This document shows positions 7,175 to 15,686 of a DNA stretch of 43,579 nucleotides, piece after piece. The translations under genes were made by a program, and so were the position numbers. The notes under the pieces were generated by a model. It was not told the origin of the DNA and made no database searches. It worked only from the letters and a program-made list of their open reading frames with translations. The DNA is from a virus. The DNA lies in the IMG/VR virus record IMGVR_UViG_3300036715_000447, positions 1 through 43,579 of that record; one strand, given 5' to 3'. Numbering within the stretch: the stretch's first letter is position 1; each line of letters begins with the position of its first letter.

Positions 7175-8418
7175 AGCTCGGGAAATGTTTCTTTAAATTG
7201 CGTTTTTCGTATTGTATCTAATTGTTTAGTAACTTGTAACATTGTAACTTGATTTGTTTTGTCTGTCTTCATACCGCCAAATGCTTTAACTAACTGCACT
7301 TGTAGATATCCAGGCAGGGTTGCCTCGTAGCGTTTATGTAATTCGTCCCTGTACTCTTGTGGAAGAATAGCAGGACTATAGTAAGCAGGGTCAGTTACAA
7401 AATTGTAGTGAATGTAATCGCCCTTGAAAAATTCAGCAAACTCGTCTAGCGAGTCGTAGTTAAGTGCAGAGATAGTCTGTGTTATGCTCACTTCTACATT
7501 AGATGCCTTTAGCTTTGCATAGTTAGACACTACGTCATCCCATTTAGTAGGATAGCGTATGTATGCGTTCTTCTCACCTACTGCATCAATGCTGCAAGAG
7601 ATACGCGCCTTCTTAAACGAAGCCCACAACCCGTATGCATACTCAGGTATGTTAGTCATGTTAATAGAATAGTTGAGCTCAATGTTCTTAGCACGGTCTG
7701 AGATTACTAAACTGCGCAGGAACTCCCAGTGCTTCTTAATCAGCGTCGGCTCGCCGCCGTTGATATAGATAACTTTCAAGTCGCTTGATAGCTGCTCAAG
7801 GTCGTTCCAGAATATATCAGACTCAGGCCAGTCTAACTCAAACACATTAGAGTTAGCGTAGCCGATTGGCCAAGTCGTAAAGCGATCCCTGTCCATCATC
7901 TGGTACTTGTCTTTAAGGAAGTCAAACTTCTCTGCAAGCTTTAGATAATCACTGCGCCATTGTGACGATGACAATGGGTTGCATGTAACGCAACGTAGGT
8001 TGCAGATGTTGCCAAGGCGCAGCTCAACAAACTCAATGCGTGGTGTAATAGATCCGTCTTCTTTTGTAATGCTGCGGGCAAGCTCTTCCGTCATCGTGGG
8101 GAAGTTGCGTGTTTCTCTGGTTCGCTTGCTTTCCAATCCCTTTTCCTCCTTACGGTAGCAGCCCTTGCATGGCTCAGGTTCTTCGCCCGCCAGCATCTGC
8201 TTACGCACATTGCAGAACGAATGACTATTCATCACATCATTCAGGTGATTATATTTCAAATTATAAAAGGAGGGTTGCCCGTCAAATATAGTTGGATCAG
8301 TTATGTCGTAGGACGCAGAGCGAAGGCCAGCGTGGTCAGCTTCGCAGCACAGTGTCACATACCCTGCAGGGTGCGAGGCAATGTGATTCCAAGGTAGTGG
8401 ACAAAATTTAGATGTCAT
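7156..8418 (-). CDS. Radical SAM protein 6 of the array (CC-type N-terminal twitch)
   Basis: A 420-residue protein starting M-T-S-K-F-C-P-L-P-W. The auxiliary cysteines are C6, C24-C25 and C84-x-x-C87 (CKGC), and the radical SAM core is C139-N-L-R-C143-V-T-C146 followed by N-P-L-S-S-S-Q-W. The SAM-binding glycine motif is NGGEPT. A further Cys at 69 is not shared by all paralogues. The order matches the group of N-terminal twitch radical SAM proteins common in marine phage genomes. It overlaps radical SAM 5 by 11 nt upstream and the GT10-like gene by 19 nt downstream. No SPASM-like cysteine set is seen at the C-terminus, so the second cluster, if any, is N-terminal. Confidence 0.92.
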   Translation of the reverse strand: MTSKFCPLPWNHIASHPAGYVTLCCEADHAGLRSASYDITDPTIFDGQPSFYNLKYNHLNDVMNSHSFCNVRKQMLAGEEPEPCKGCYRKEEKGLESKRTRETRNFPTMTEELARSITKEDGSITPRIEFVELRLGNICNLRCVTCNPLSSSQWRSDYLKLAEKFDFLKDKYQMMDRDRFTTWPIGYANSNVFELDWPESDIFWNDLEQLSSDLKVIYINGGEPTLIKKHWEFLRSLVISDRAKNIELNYSINMTNIPEYAYGLWASFKKARISCSIDAVGEKNAYIRYPTKWDDVVSNYAKLKASNVEVSITQTISALNYDSLDEFAEFFKGDYIHYNFVTDPAYYSPAILPQEYRDELHKRYEATLPGYLQVQLVKAFGGMKTDKTNQVTMLQVTKQLDTIRKTQFKETFPELWRNLN

Positions 8419-9619
8419 TGTATCCCATTAATATAGCTATCTCTTCGTGTGTAGTAACTAAGCTTTGCTTACGGTATTCATCTGTGCGTTTTACTTTAGC
8501 AATAAATGCTTTACCATCGCTACCGGGACCTGATTCGATAAAAGATATAAGTCTATCAATTTCAATGCGGTGCGCAGGAGTAAACGAGCCAGCTTTAAGC
8601 TTATCAATTACAGCACGTTTAGCATCTGCGGTAAGCATATCAATTCTAAACTCGCGTTCGCCGTGTAACATGTTAAAGTAGTCGTAGTCAAAGCCTTGTC
8701 TACTAACCCATTCACATAGTTCTTCCATGTAGTAGATGTTAAAAGCGTTAGCAGTCAGACATACTTGTGTCTTAATGTTAGGCATGTCTTTGCGCAGTGC
8801 ATTGGCTTTAGCAACAATCTGTTCTGCAATGTCCCAGTCTGCGCCATAACGCTCGTATTCAAAACGTTTTCCTACGTTGTCAATGCTAAACGCCAACTCA
8901 ACAGTTTTGAAGTGCTTCCAAATATCAAATGCTTCCTTGGGAAACACTGTAGCATTTGTATTGTAATGTATTTCAATGTTTTTAGCAAACCCTTCGGTTA
9001 CCGCAAACTGTAGAAGATCAAAGTGCTCTTGAATAAGCAATGGTTCGCCACCAGTAAATTCGAAGTAAACAATCTGTGGCAATAAGCCACGAAGGTCATC
9101 CCAAAAGTCTTCGCTCTCACGTGGCCATTGTCCTTGCTTTAAGAACGTGTACGCTAGATGGTTCTTTTTGTTTACATGCGGTGTGTATGCCAATTCTTCT
9201 TGTGCCCACTTAGATGACGACCAGCTGCCACAGATGCGGCACTTCAGGTTACAGATATTACCTAGCTTGAGGTCAATAAACTTGAGTTGGTCAGGTGTAT
9301 CATTTTCCCAATCTACTTCTTTGGCTAGCTCAGGTAAGCGCATAAACGTAGACATACGTTTGCTTTGGCGGCCCACTGCTTCTTCGTCCCAACATGTAGC
9401 ACAGCTCTTTGGCTGTTCGCCATTGCGGAATGCGCGGCGTAGACCTTGCATGTACTCGCTTTTATATATTGTGCTGAGTGGAGTATCCGTCAAGTTAAAG
9501 CGGGCGCCGGACTCGTTGGTAATCTCTTCTTTAAACATGCAGCAAGGTCGTGCCCCACCTGTTGGGCTTGTTTCGATGCTAACCCATGGTAGCATACATA
9601 GTGTCTTAGGAATTGTCAT
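8408..9619 (-). CDS. Radical SAM protein 5 of the array (CC-type N-terminal twitch)
   Basis: A 403-residue protein starting M-T-I-P-K-T-L-C-M-L-P-W. The auxiliary set is C8, C26-C27 and C73-x-x-C76 (CATC). The radical SAM core is C123-N-L-K-C127-R-I-C130 followed by S-S-S-K-W, and the glycine motif is TGGEPL. Between the cysteine pairs lies L-R-R-A-F-R-N-G-E-Q-P, the helix-turn that precedes the CxxC in all members. Compared with radical SAM 6 it is about 17 residues shorter. It overlaps radical SAM 4 by 14 nt. Reaction and substrate are unknown. Confidence 0.92.
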   Translation of the reverse strand: MTIPKTLCMLPWVSIETSPTGGARPCCMFKEEITNESGARFNLTDTPLSTIYKSEYMQGLRRAFRNGEQPKSCATCWDEEAVGRQSKRMSTFMRLPELAKEVDWENDTPDQLKFIDLKLGNICNLKCRICGSWSSSKWAQEELAYTPHVNKKNHLAYTFLKQGQWPRESEDFWDDLRGLLPQIVYFEFTGGEPLLIQEHFDLLQFAVTEGFAKNIEIHYNTNATVFPKEAFDIWKHFKTVELAFSIDNVGKRFEYERYGADWDIAEQIVAKANALRKDMPNIKTQVCLTANAFNIYYMEELCEWVSRQGFDYDYFNMLHGEREFRIDMLTADAKRAVIDKLKAGSFTPAHRIEIDRLISFIESGPGSDGKAFIAKVKRTDEYRKQSLVTTHEEIAILMGYNDI

Positions 9620-10937
9620 AGTTTTCTAATGTTTTCAGTTCTGTGAAGACGTTCCAGAAATCTTCGTTGCGCACGCCGTCAAGCAATGCAGTTTCTTTCT
9701 TAAAACGATCCCAGTGCTGTGAACCATCACTGCCGTTAATAAAGCTCAACATGCTACGGAATCCGTTAGTCGCACGGTTAAGGTCGTCTTGTGGCTCTAG
9801 CCATTTAATGTGTTCTTCGTACGCCGGAGTAATGACTTCGTCTTTAAACTTTTGCGGGAAGATGTCGGCACGGTACCAGTCTGGGCTTTGACAAATGTTT
9901 ACGTTCCAGTCCTTGGCTTTGATAAGCCCTGCATCTACCCATTCCTTATGGAAATCCAGCACATGCAATACGTTCATGCTGCTGACTGTGCTGCTTACAT
10001 AGAAGTCTACGTGAGGAACTTCTTCCATCATGCGTACACGGTTCTCTACAGTCTGTTCCCAATCTGTGCCTTTACGCATCAATTCACCACGTGCCCCAGA
10101 AGCATCTAGACTTGCGCCAACGCCAACTGATTTAAAATGTTTCCAATACTCAAATACATGCTTATCTTTAAACCGCATTTCGCTAAAGTTTGTGTTATAA
10201 AGGATACGTACATCTGTTTTACCTGCTTCGATTAACTTCTCGAGCAATGCGTAATGTTCCTTCATAATTAAAGGTTCACCGCCTGCAAAGTATACTTGCT
10301 CTAGATACGGAACGTGCTCTAGCATCTGTTCCTCGATTCCGCCATCTGTACCAGTGGTGTATTCAACTCGAGCCATCTCACGCCCTAATACGTCTGGCTT
10401 ACGTCCGTACAGTTTAACGTGGTCGTTGTACCATTGTGAACTAAAAATAGGACCGCACGAACGGCACTTCATGTTACACAGGTTAGAAAATCGTACATCC
10501 CAATAACGAATCTTAAACTCTGGGTGATAACCGTCTTCGTGTGTCTGCGCTACTTCTTTAACCATGTGCCCATAGTTGCGGTTAGCATCGTTACGCATAG
10601 AGAAGGCGCCGTGCTGCTCTTGTTCGTAGCACTTAGTACACTCAATGCACGGCTTGTCTGCAAGCATGTTGGTTCGCATTGTTTTGTATTTGTCTTGGTT
10701 CCATACTTCTCGCATCGTATGCTTGCGCAAGTCTCCGACAGGATGGAAGTATTCAGACAAGCAGCACGGGTAAGCACGGCCATCTGGGAAGGCATGCATG
10801 TGGGTCCACGGTAGCATACAGAATGTTTTACTTTCTGTCAGCTTGCTCCACTCTGCGTCGGTTAGTTCTTCCTTCTTAATGAAGAACGGTGCTTTGCCGT
10901 TGTAATCGTAATTATCGTCGTATACTTTTTTTGTCAT
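9606..10937 (-). CDS. Radical SAM protein 4 of the array (CC-type, extended N-terminus, extra Cys)
   Basis: A 443-residue protein with an N-terminal extension of about 30 residues (Y-D-D-N-Y-D-Y-N-G-K) not seen in the other CC-type members. The auxiliary set is C40, C58-C59 and a triple C97-x-x-C100-x-x-C103 (CIECTKC) instead of a simple CxxC, which could add a ligand. The radical SAM core is C154-N-M-K-C158-R-S-C161 and the glycine motif is AGGEPL. Its coding DNA is relatively GC-rich (33 G+C of 60 at 10561-10620). It overlaps radical SAM 3 by 4 nt (ATGA type) and radical SAM 5 by 14 nt. Confidence 0.92.
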   Translation of the reverse strand: MTKKVYDDNYDYNGKAPFFIKKEELTDAEWSKLTESKTFCMLPWTHMHAFPDGRAYPCCLSEYFHPVGDLRKHTMREVWNQDKYKTMRTNMLADKPCIECTKCYEQEQHGAFSMRNDANRNYGHMVKEVAQTHEDGYHPEFKIRYWDVRFSNLCNMKCRSCGPIFSSQWYNDHVKLYGRKPDVLGREMARVEYTTGTDGGIEEQMLEHVPYLEQVYFAGGEPLIMKEHYALLEKLIEAGKTDVRILYNTNFSEMRFKDKHVFEYWKHFKSVGVGASLDASGARGELMRKGTDWEQTVENRVRMMEEVPHVDFYVSSTVSSMNVLHVLDFHKEWVDAGLIKAKDWNVNICQSPDWYRADIFPQKFKDEVITPAYEEHIKWLEPQDDLNRATNGFRSMLSFINGSDGSQHWDRFKKETALLDGVRNEDFWNVFTELKTLENYDNS

Positions 10938-12283
10938 ATGCTATTGTACCATACTCCCAATCCAGGGAATGTCTTTCTAAAATCTTTATTACGGCGCACA
11001 TCGTATTGTTCGTGAAATGCTTTGAAATCTTTCTCTAGTACATTACGTTCGGCAGCACCTAAGTGTGGAGTCTTTACTACATCTAAATAATCAATAAGGC
11101 GTTGAACTTGATTGAGTTCCATTTCGCCTAAATGGGTGTTAGTATGGTTGTCGTCATACCAATCTTGAAGCTTTACTTTGTACATTCTGCGCAAGTTGTC
11201 AGGCAGGACTAGTGCACTTTGAAAGCTGGGGAATCGCATAATATTTAGCGAGAAATCAATCGCGTCGCGACCAAACTCTTGCTTCCATTGTACGATGATA
11301 TCTAGGAACTGTGGCAGCGATTCCAAGCACAGTGCATTGATTGTGTTCATTACGTGCAACCCGCGTAGCTTGCCGCTTTGCAATAGCTTCTCCACGTTGT
11401 TTGCCCATGCATCCCATTGTAAGCCATCACGTATGTATTCTGCGTGTTTACCTACAGACTCATTGCTTGTGTACAGATCAATCTGCACATCATCAAGAGC
11501 TTCCATAAGCTTGTCGAGATCTACTTTGTCGCCCAGGTTAGAGTTAATAGCAAGGCGGGTTTTGCTTGCGCCCTTATTCTCTTTGAACCATTCAATTAGC
11601 TTCCAAGTGTCGCCCGACATAAGCGGCTCACCGCCTGTAATGCGCAGTTCATCTAGTGTTGAGTGGAGGTCGCTTGCCCACCACTTATGGAACGCTTCCA
11701 CATAAGGATTATTTTCACCGAACTTATACAGTTGAGCACTATCGTGAGGATGAGTAAAGTGATTACGACCGTCGCTGACCAGTCCTGTGTAGGCACCGTT
11801 TTTCCGTATGTCATTAACCCAAGTGCTACTGAAAGCGGGATTGCAGTAAGAGCAAGCAAACTGACAAGTTCTATCAAATGCAATTTCCAAGGTTTTGAGG
11901 TTGATGTCAGTTGACGCAGGCGTGCTAAAAGCATATTGTAGATCCTTATCTTCATAAATGATTGTTTTGTAAACACGGTCGCTAATATTGTCACGACCAA
12001 TGTCCTCTATCTTCCAGCAATATTCACAACCAGAAGGGCGCTCTCCTTTTTGCATCTGCTCACGTTCCATTTTCTTCTTGGGCGTATTGTGCAGTGCTGC
12101 TGGATTAGCGATCACATCTTCAACTTCTACCTTGTGAGGCAACGGATGATGGCACGATGTTGTCATACCACTGCCAAGCCATATTGTTGCGTTGTACCAC
12201 TTTGCGCCGCAAAAGCTTTCGCTCTTGATATCAATTACACGGCGTTTGAATTGTAGATCTGTTTCGTTGGTTAGTCTTGTCAT
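10934..12283 (-). CDS. Radical SAM protein 3 of the array (variant C-x-H-P N-terminal motif)
   Basis: A 449-residue protein. The radical SAM core is C140-Q-F-A-C144-S-Y-C147 followed by N-P-A-F-S-S-T-W, and the glycine motif is TGGEPL. The N-terminal set differs from the CC type: C25 (F-C-G-A-K-W), then SC44-H-H-P-L-P-H in place of the CC pair, then N-P-A-A-L-H-N-T and C86-x-x-C89-W. The second cysteine is thus replaced by histidine-rich sequence. The same variant occurs only in radical SAM 1 (13394-14782), so the two form a subfamily. It overlaps radical SAM 2 by 4 nt and radical SAM 4 by 4 nt. Its function is probably distinct from the CC-type enzymes, but this is inference. Confidence 0.91.
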   Translation of the reverse strand: MTRLTNETDLQFKRRVIDIKSESFCGAKWYNATIWLGSGMTTSCHHPLPHKVEVEDVIANPAALHNTPKKKMEREQMQKGERPSGCEYCWKIEDIGRDNISDRVYKTIIYEDKDLQYAFSTPASTDINLKTLEIAFDRTCQFACSYCNPAFSSTWVNDIRKNGAYTGLVSDGRNHFTHPHDSAQLYKFGENNPYVEAFHKWWASDLHSTLDELRITGGEPLMSGDTWKLIEWFKENKGASKTRLAINSNLGDKVDLDKLMEALDDVQIDLYTSNESVGKHAEYIRDGLQWDAWANNVEKLLQSGKLRGLHVMNTINALCLESLPQFLDIIVQWKQEFGRDAIDFSLNIMRFPSFQSALVLPDNLRRMYKVKLQDWYDDNHTNTHLGEMELNQVQRLIDYLDVVKTPHLGAAERNVLEKDFKAFHEQYDVRRNKDFRKTFPGLGVWYNSI

Positions 12284-13410
12284 AATATATTGTATAAATG
12301 CAATGGTGTCGCGATGTTATGTCGTTCAGAAAACTCTATAACAAATCGTTCCAGTTCTTTGTAAAGCGTATGGTTGAATGTAACCGAATTCATTACTGTC
12401 AAAATTTGTTTGTTTCCTTCTGCAAACCCTAGTGTATCAATCATCTCTAATGTTGACGTTATGGCAGGTTTCAATTGCTCGGGCAAAGTTGCAAAACTTT
12501 GTATTTTCGGATTTACTACATAACTGAAACCCCAAATTAATCGCGAATGCAATTTTTTAAATTCTAAGACAACCGGAACAAGGTTTTCGATATCCCTTAT
12601 CGTAATGCTTGACATCAGCGATGCTATTTCAAAAGTTACATTAGGTGGTGCATTGTGCAATGCGTAAGTTATAGTGTTGATCAAATTAACATAATCGATT
12701 CCGAATCGAGTAAACTCTGCATTATCAGTCGTAGAATCTAAACTTACAGTAAGCGAAACTTTTTTAAATTTTCGAATATGGGCAAATAGTTTATCTATAG
12801 TAGCATTCGTACATTTAAAATTAGATGTAATTATAATGTGCGATGCCGACGATAACTTTAGAATCTCCCATAGTTGCTTATTAAGCAACGGTTCTCCTCC
12901 TATTAGGCATAACGTGTCCGGTTCATAGTGCTCTAGTAACCTCAGGTTCATTTCAGTCGTTTTACTCTTGGGGTCCACAGCGTAATGAAATCTATCAGCA
13001 AAAACAGGATAAATCTTTGTGTTTACGTCGTGTGCCCATTTACTGCTAAACTTTGGATTGCAGTATGTACATTGTAAGTTACACTCATTACCGAGATTAA
13101 TTTCTAATTTAGATGGTTGGCGATTGCCGGTTTGATAACTTTCAAAATTTGAGGTATTAAAAATCTGTAATGCATCTAAGCGTCGGCTTGTGTTACCCAC
13201 AGACTCTGTTGCCCAGCAATAGTCGCAACTAGGATCTCGAACACCTTGTAATAAATTTAACTGTTGGTCTTTTAATATGTTTCTTGCATTATCTATATTA
13301 GTAAATTTAATAGGCGTGGCTTTACAGCAAGCATACACATAATTAACCTGCGAATTCAATGTGATTTCGTCCCATTTAAGTGGACAAAAAGTGTCAGGAA
13401 TTGTTGGCAT
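12280..13410 (-). CDS. Radical SAM protein 2 of the array (CC-type N-terminal twitch, shortest)
   Basis: A 376-residue protein, the shortest array member, starting M-P-T-I-P-D-T-F-C-P-L-K-W. The auxiliary set is C9, C28-C29 and C62-x-x-C65-W. The radical SAM core is C110-N-L-Q-C114-T-Y-C117 followed by N-P-K-F-S-S-K-W, and the glycine motif is IGGEPL. The CxxCW-A-T-E-S-V-G stretch and NPKFSSKW resemble the C-x-H-P subfamily, while the CC pair follows the other group, so it looks intermediate. Its DNA is clearly more AT-rich than both neighbours (16 G+C of 60 at 12721-12780), which suggests later acquisition. It overlaps radical SAM 1 by 17 nt and radical SAM 3 by 4 nt. Confidence 0.91.
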   Translation of the reverse strand: MPTIPDTFCPLKWDEITLNSQVNYVYACCKATPIKFTNIDNARNILKDQQLNLLQGVRDPSCDYCWATESVGNTSRRLDALQIFNTSNFESYQTGNRQPSKLEINLGNECNLQCTYCNPKFSSKWAHDVNTKIYPVFADRFHYAVDPKSKTTEMNLRLLEHYEPDTLCLIGGEPLLNKQLWEILKLSSASHIIITSNFKCTNATIDKLFAHIRKFKKVSLTVSLDSTTDNAEFTRFGIDYVNLINTITYALHNAPPNVTFEIASLMSSITIRDIENLVPVVLEFKKLHSRLIWGFSYVVNPKIQSFATLPEQLKPAITSTLEMIDTLGFAEGNKQILTVMNSVTFNHTLYKELERFVIEFSERHNIATPLHLYNIL

Positions 13411-14782
13411 GATACCTACACTCTTTCCAGAATTCTAACATCTGCGGGAAGGTCTCTTCAAAGTTAGTACTACGGCGTTTATCGTGCTCGTTAAAGAATC
13501 GATAAAAGTCTGCACGTTGTTGCGTAATGTATTCCTTGGGAAGATTTTGCCCTTCTTTCATCCAGCCTATGTCTCTTCTGAGCCTTTGCACTTCGTAATC
13601 TTTAAATCCCTTAAATGGGAACTCAGGCGTTTCTAAATTCAATTCCATCCAGTCAGCTACTTGCTCTAGTATGCCCACATAAGCGGGAGGCAGGATCTGT
13701 AACGATTGCCACTTAGGCTGGCGCAGTATCGGAGTATCAAACCAGACACGTTGGTAGGTTGTACTGTGCTTGCGGCGCAATTCAAGTATCCATTCCAGGT
13801 AACGTTGCAACCCAATCACGCTAAGGTTGTTCATTGTGATAATGAATGTCAAACTATTGCGATACGGGATGTCAGTAAGGAAATGTTCTACGTTGTGCTC
13901 GACACGTCTGAAGTCCATACCGTGCCTAATGTACTCTGCATGTTCAGGTATGCCAGAATCCAAGCTAACGAACTGCATAAAGTGTTCGATTTGCGTGTTG
14001 CACAGTGCTTTTACATAGCTGTGGTACTTATCGTATAATGCAGTTTCTACGCTGAAGTTACTTGTCACATTCAGGTGCAAGTCTGGCTTAGGCAAAGCTA
14101 ACACATAGTCAAACACCTTGTACGTGTTCTTGTCCATGAGTGGCTCACCGCCTGTCATGCGGAAGTGCTTAAGGTGCGGGTACAGTGTTGGCCACCATTC
14201 CCAAAATGCGTCTACGTATGGATTGTGTTGTGAAGCAGGTATTGGACGATTTCGTCCAATAAAATGGCTAGCGTCATTGTGTATAGTACTAGTTGGGTAA
14301 CCACCCCAGCGGTCCACTTCTTGCCCCCACGATGAGCTAAATTGTGGACTACAATAGCTGCACTTGAGATTACAAGCGTGATTAAAATTAACCTCAACAT
14401 AACTTGGAATAACGTCATTTTCTTCTCCTGTACTATTACTTATTACATCAAAGTCAGAAGCTGCCCACGGTTCGCCGGAGCGGTAATGCCTATCGCTCAG
14501 TTGGTCATGCGCTTCAATATTCCAGCAATAAGAGCACTCTGCGGGCTTCTCATTCTTAAGCATAATGATGCGCTGTTCTTTTTTGTGCGTAGTGTTGTGC
14601 AGTGCACCTGGATTCTCTTTAAGAGGCGCAGGATCGATCTCGTGCAGTGGTGGGTGGTAGCAGGAGTTATTGAGACCTGTGGGAAGGTGTAAGCTTACTT
14701 GCTTCCATTTAGCTAGACACAATGCAGGGCCTAGTTTGGCCTTCATCTCGTCTGCTGCTGACATGAAATCTGATTTACTCAC
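13394..14782 (-). CDS. Radical SAM protein 1 of the array (variant C-x-H-P N-terminal motif)
   Basis: A 462-residue protein as called. The open frame reaches an ATG at 14851, but that would overlap the preceding glycosyltransferase by 77 nt. I prefer the GTG at 14782, which gives V/M-S-K-S-D-F-M and an 8-nt overlap. An ATG at 14764 is the alternative. In this numbering the cysteines are C22 (L-C-L-A-K-W), SC41-Y-H-P-P-L-H, C83-x-x-C86-W and the core C137-N-L-K-C141-S-Y-C144, followed by S-P-Q-F-S-S-S-W. The glycine motif is TGGEPL. With radical SAM 3 it shares the C-x-H-P motif and the N-P-x-A-L-H-N-T segment. It is the first radical SAM gene translated after the endonuclease insertion. Confidence 0.88.
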   Translation of the reverse strand: MSKSDFMSAADEMKAKLGPALCLAKWKQVSLHLPTGLNNSCYHPPLHEIDPAPLKENPGALHNTTHKKEQRIIMLKNEKPAECSYCWNIEAHDQLSDRHYRSGEPWAASDFDVISNSTGEENDVIPSYVEVNFNHACNLKCSYCSPQFSSSWGQEVDRWGGYPTSTIHNDASHFIGRNRPIPASQHNPYVDAFWEWWPTLYPHLKHFRMTGGEPLMDKNTYKVFDYVLALPKPDLHLNVTSNFSVETALYDKYHSYVKALCNTQIEHFMQFVSLDSGIPEHAEYIRHGMDFRRVEHNVEHFLTDIPYRNSLTFIITMNNLSVIGLQRYLEWILELRRKHSTTYQRVWFDTPILRQPKWQSLQILPPAYVGILEQVADWMELNLETPEFPFKGFKDYEVQRLRRDIGWMKEGQNLPKEYITQQRADFYRFFNEHDKRRSTNFEETFPQMLEFWKECRYHANNS

Positions 14783-15662
14783 GTGCCATAATCCCCGGGT
14801 CTTTGTACCCTGCTCTGTAATGGTGTTTAAAGAATTTGCTTTGCCCTGCATTCATGTCTAGAATAGGCAAACCTAGTCTGTTGCGCAATGCGTCGTCTAC
14901 TTCAATCGTCGTCACCTGCTGATCCCATTCTTCCCACAATGCCTTTAGCTTGGTAAAGTCTTGCACCTCTTTGTAATCCCAACCTGTGCACATTGTCATG
15001 TACGTACCTAGCCTTGCTCCTATCAATGCCCACTTTCCGTTCTCTGCATCTAGTCCCACGTTGTGCCAGATTGTGAGGTTGTCCATGTTACGCTGCACAA
15101 CGGCTTTGTTGAACTCTTCCAGTGTAGGTTTTTTGCCACGATTAAGAGACATCTTAACACCTTCCCTAAACCCAGCACGCCAGGCTTGAAACGGTGTACC
15201 GTTAGGGTACGTTGTAGAATAACAACCGCCCATAGCCCAGTACTTTGGGTCAAAGCAGAATTCGACATCAGTTTCATCGTTCCCGGTTGATGCTTCGTGC
15301 GTCTGCATATTCATGACAAAATCTTTTGTCCAGCAAGAGATGCCCCCGTTGCCGTACATTAATCCATTTACTTCGTTACGTGCTTTCCAACGAAACACGC
15401 TTTCGCGGTTGCTATCATCAATGCGTAACTGCATATTAAAGAAAGCAGGATCAGGTATGTTATCTCCATCAATAAGGATGAAGCGATCTGTGTCGGAAGC
15501 TTGGGCTGCTGCTTTGTGTGCGGCATCAGAGCCGTGAACCCCATCAACTCTCTTTGCCCACGGTACCATGTTTTGAAGTTTGATCCAAAACTCTTCTTTT
15601 TTAGGTTCATCATATGTCAAAAAAATTACGTCTAAGTCTGCGATACAAGTTAAATTATTCAT
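14775..15662 (-). CDS. Glycosyltransferase-like protein with D-G-D-N motif
   Basis: A 295-residue protein. The N-terminus reads L-D-V-I-F-L-T-Y-D-E-P, then W-A-K-R-V-D-G-V-H-G, A-A-H-K-A-A-A and RFILIDGDN with D65-G-D67, the metal/nucleotide-sugar motif of GT-A enzymes. Later blocks include W-K-A-R-N-E-V-N-G-L-x-Y-G-N-G-G and W-R-A-G-F-R-E-G-V-K. No membrane segment is present. I recognise this as a family seen in T4-like marine phages, but the donor and acceptor are unknown. Its ATG lies 24 nt from the oppositely oriented endonuclease gene, so its own expression depends on read-through across the insertion or on a promoter inside it. The pattern is related to the N-terminal module of the gene at the left window edge. 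Confidence 0.8.
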   Translation of the reverse strand: MNNLTCIADLDVIFLTYDEPKKEEFWIKLQNMVPWAKRVDGVHGSDAAHKAAAQASDTDRFILIDGDNIPDPAFFNMQLRIDDSNRESVFRWKARNEVNGLMYGNGGISCWTKDFVMNMQTHEASTGNDETDVEFCFDPKYWAMGGCYSTTYPNGTPFQAWRAGFREGVKMSLNRGKKPTLEEFNKAVVQRNMDNLTIWHNVGLDAENGKWALIGARLGTYMTMCTGWDYKEVQDFTKLKALWEEWDQQVTTIEVDDALRNRLGLPILDMNAGQSKFFKHHYRAGYKDPGIMARE

Positions 15663-15667
15663 AAATA
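15660..15667 (+). promoter_or_regulatory. T4-late-promoter-like octamer CATAAATA upstream of HNH gene
   Basis: CATAAATA differs at one base from the T4 late promoter TATAAATA. It is identical to octamers upstream of several structural genes on the other strand. It lies 19 nt before the endonuclease ATG, with a TAAGGA ribosome binding site at 15676-15681 in between, a sensible layout for a short late transcript leader. Function is inferred. Confidence 0.5.
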
Positions 15668-15686
15668 TAGTTAGTTAAGGAATTTT

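Noticed and set aside
9147-9629. 160-residue plus-strand ORF
   Set aside because: It lies wholly inside radical SAM 5 on the other strand and has no RBS or motif.
4975-14782. CRISPR-like or direct-repeat array
   Set aside because: The repetition is at the protein level (paralogous radical SAM genes). No regularly spaced short DNA repeats were seen here or elsewhere in the window.
13394-14851. Full 485-residue frame of radical SAM 1 from the ATG at 14851
   Set aside because: It would overlap the preceding glycosyltransferase by 77 nt, and the first 23 residues (Q-G-K-A-N-S-L-N-T) read as out-of-frame sequence of that gene. The GTG at 14782 fits better.
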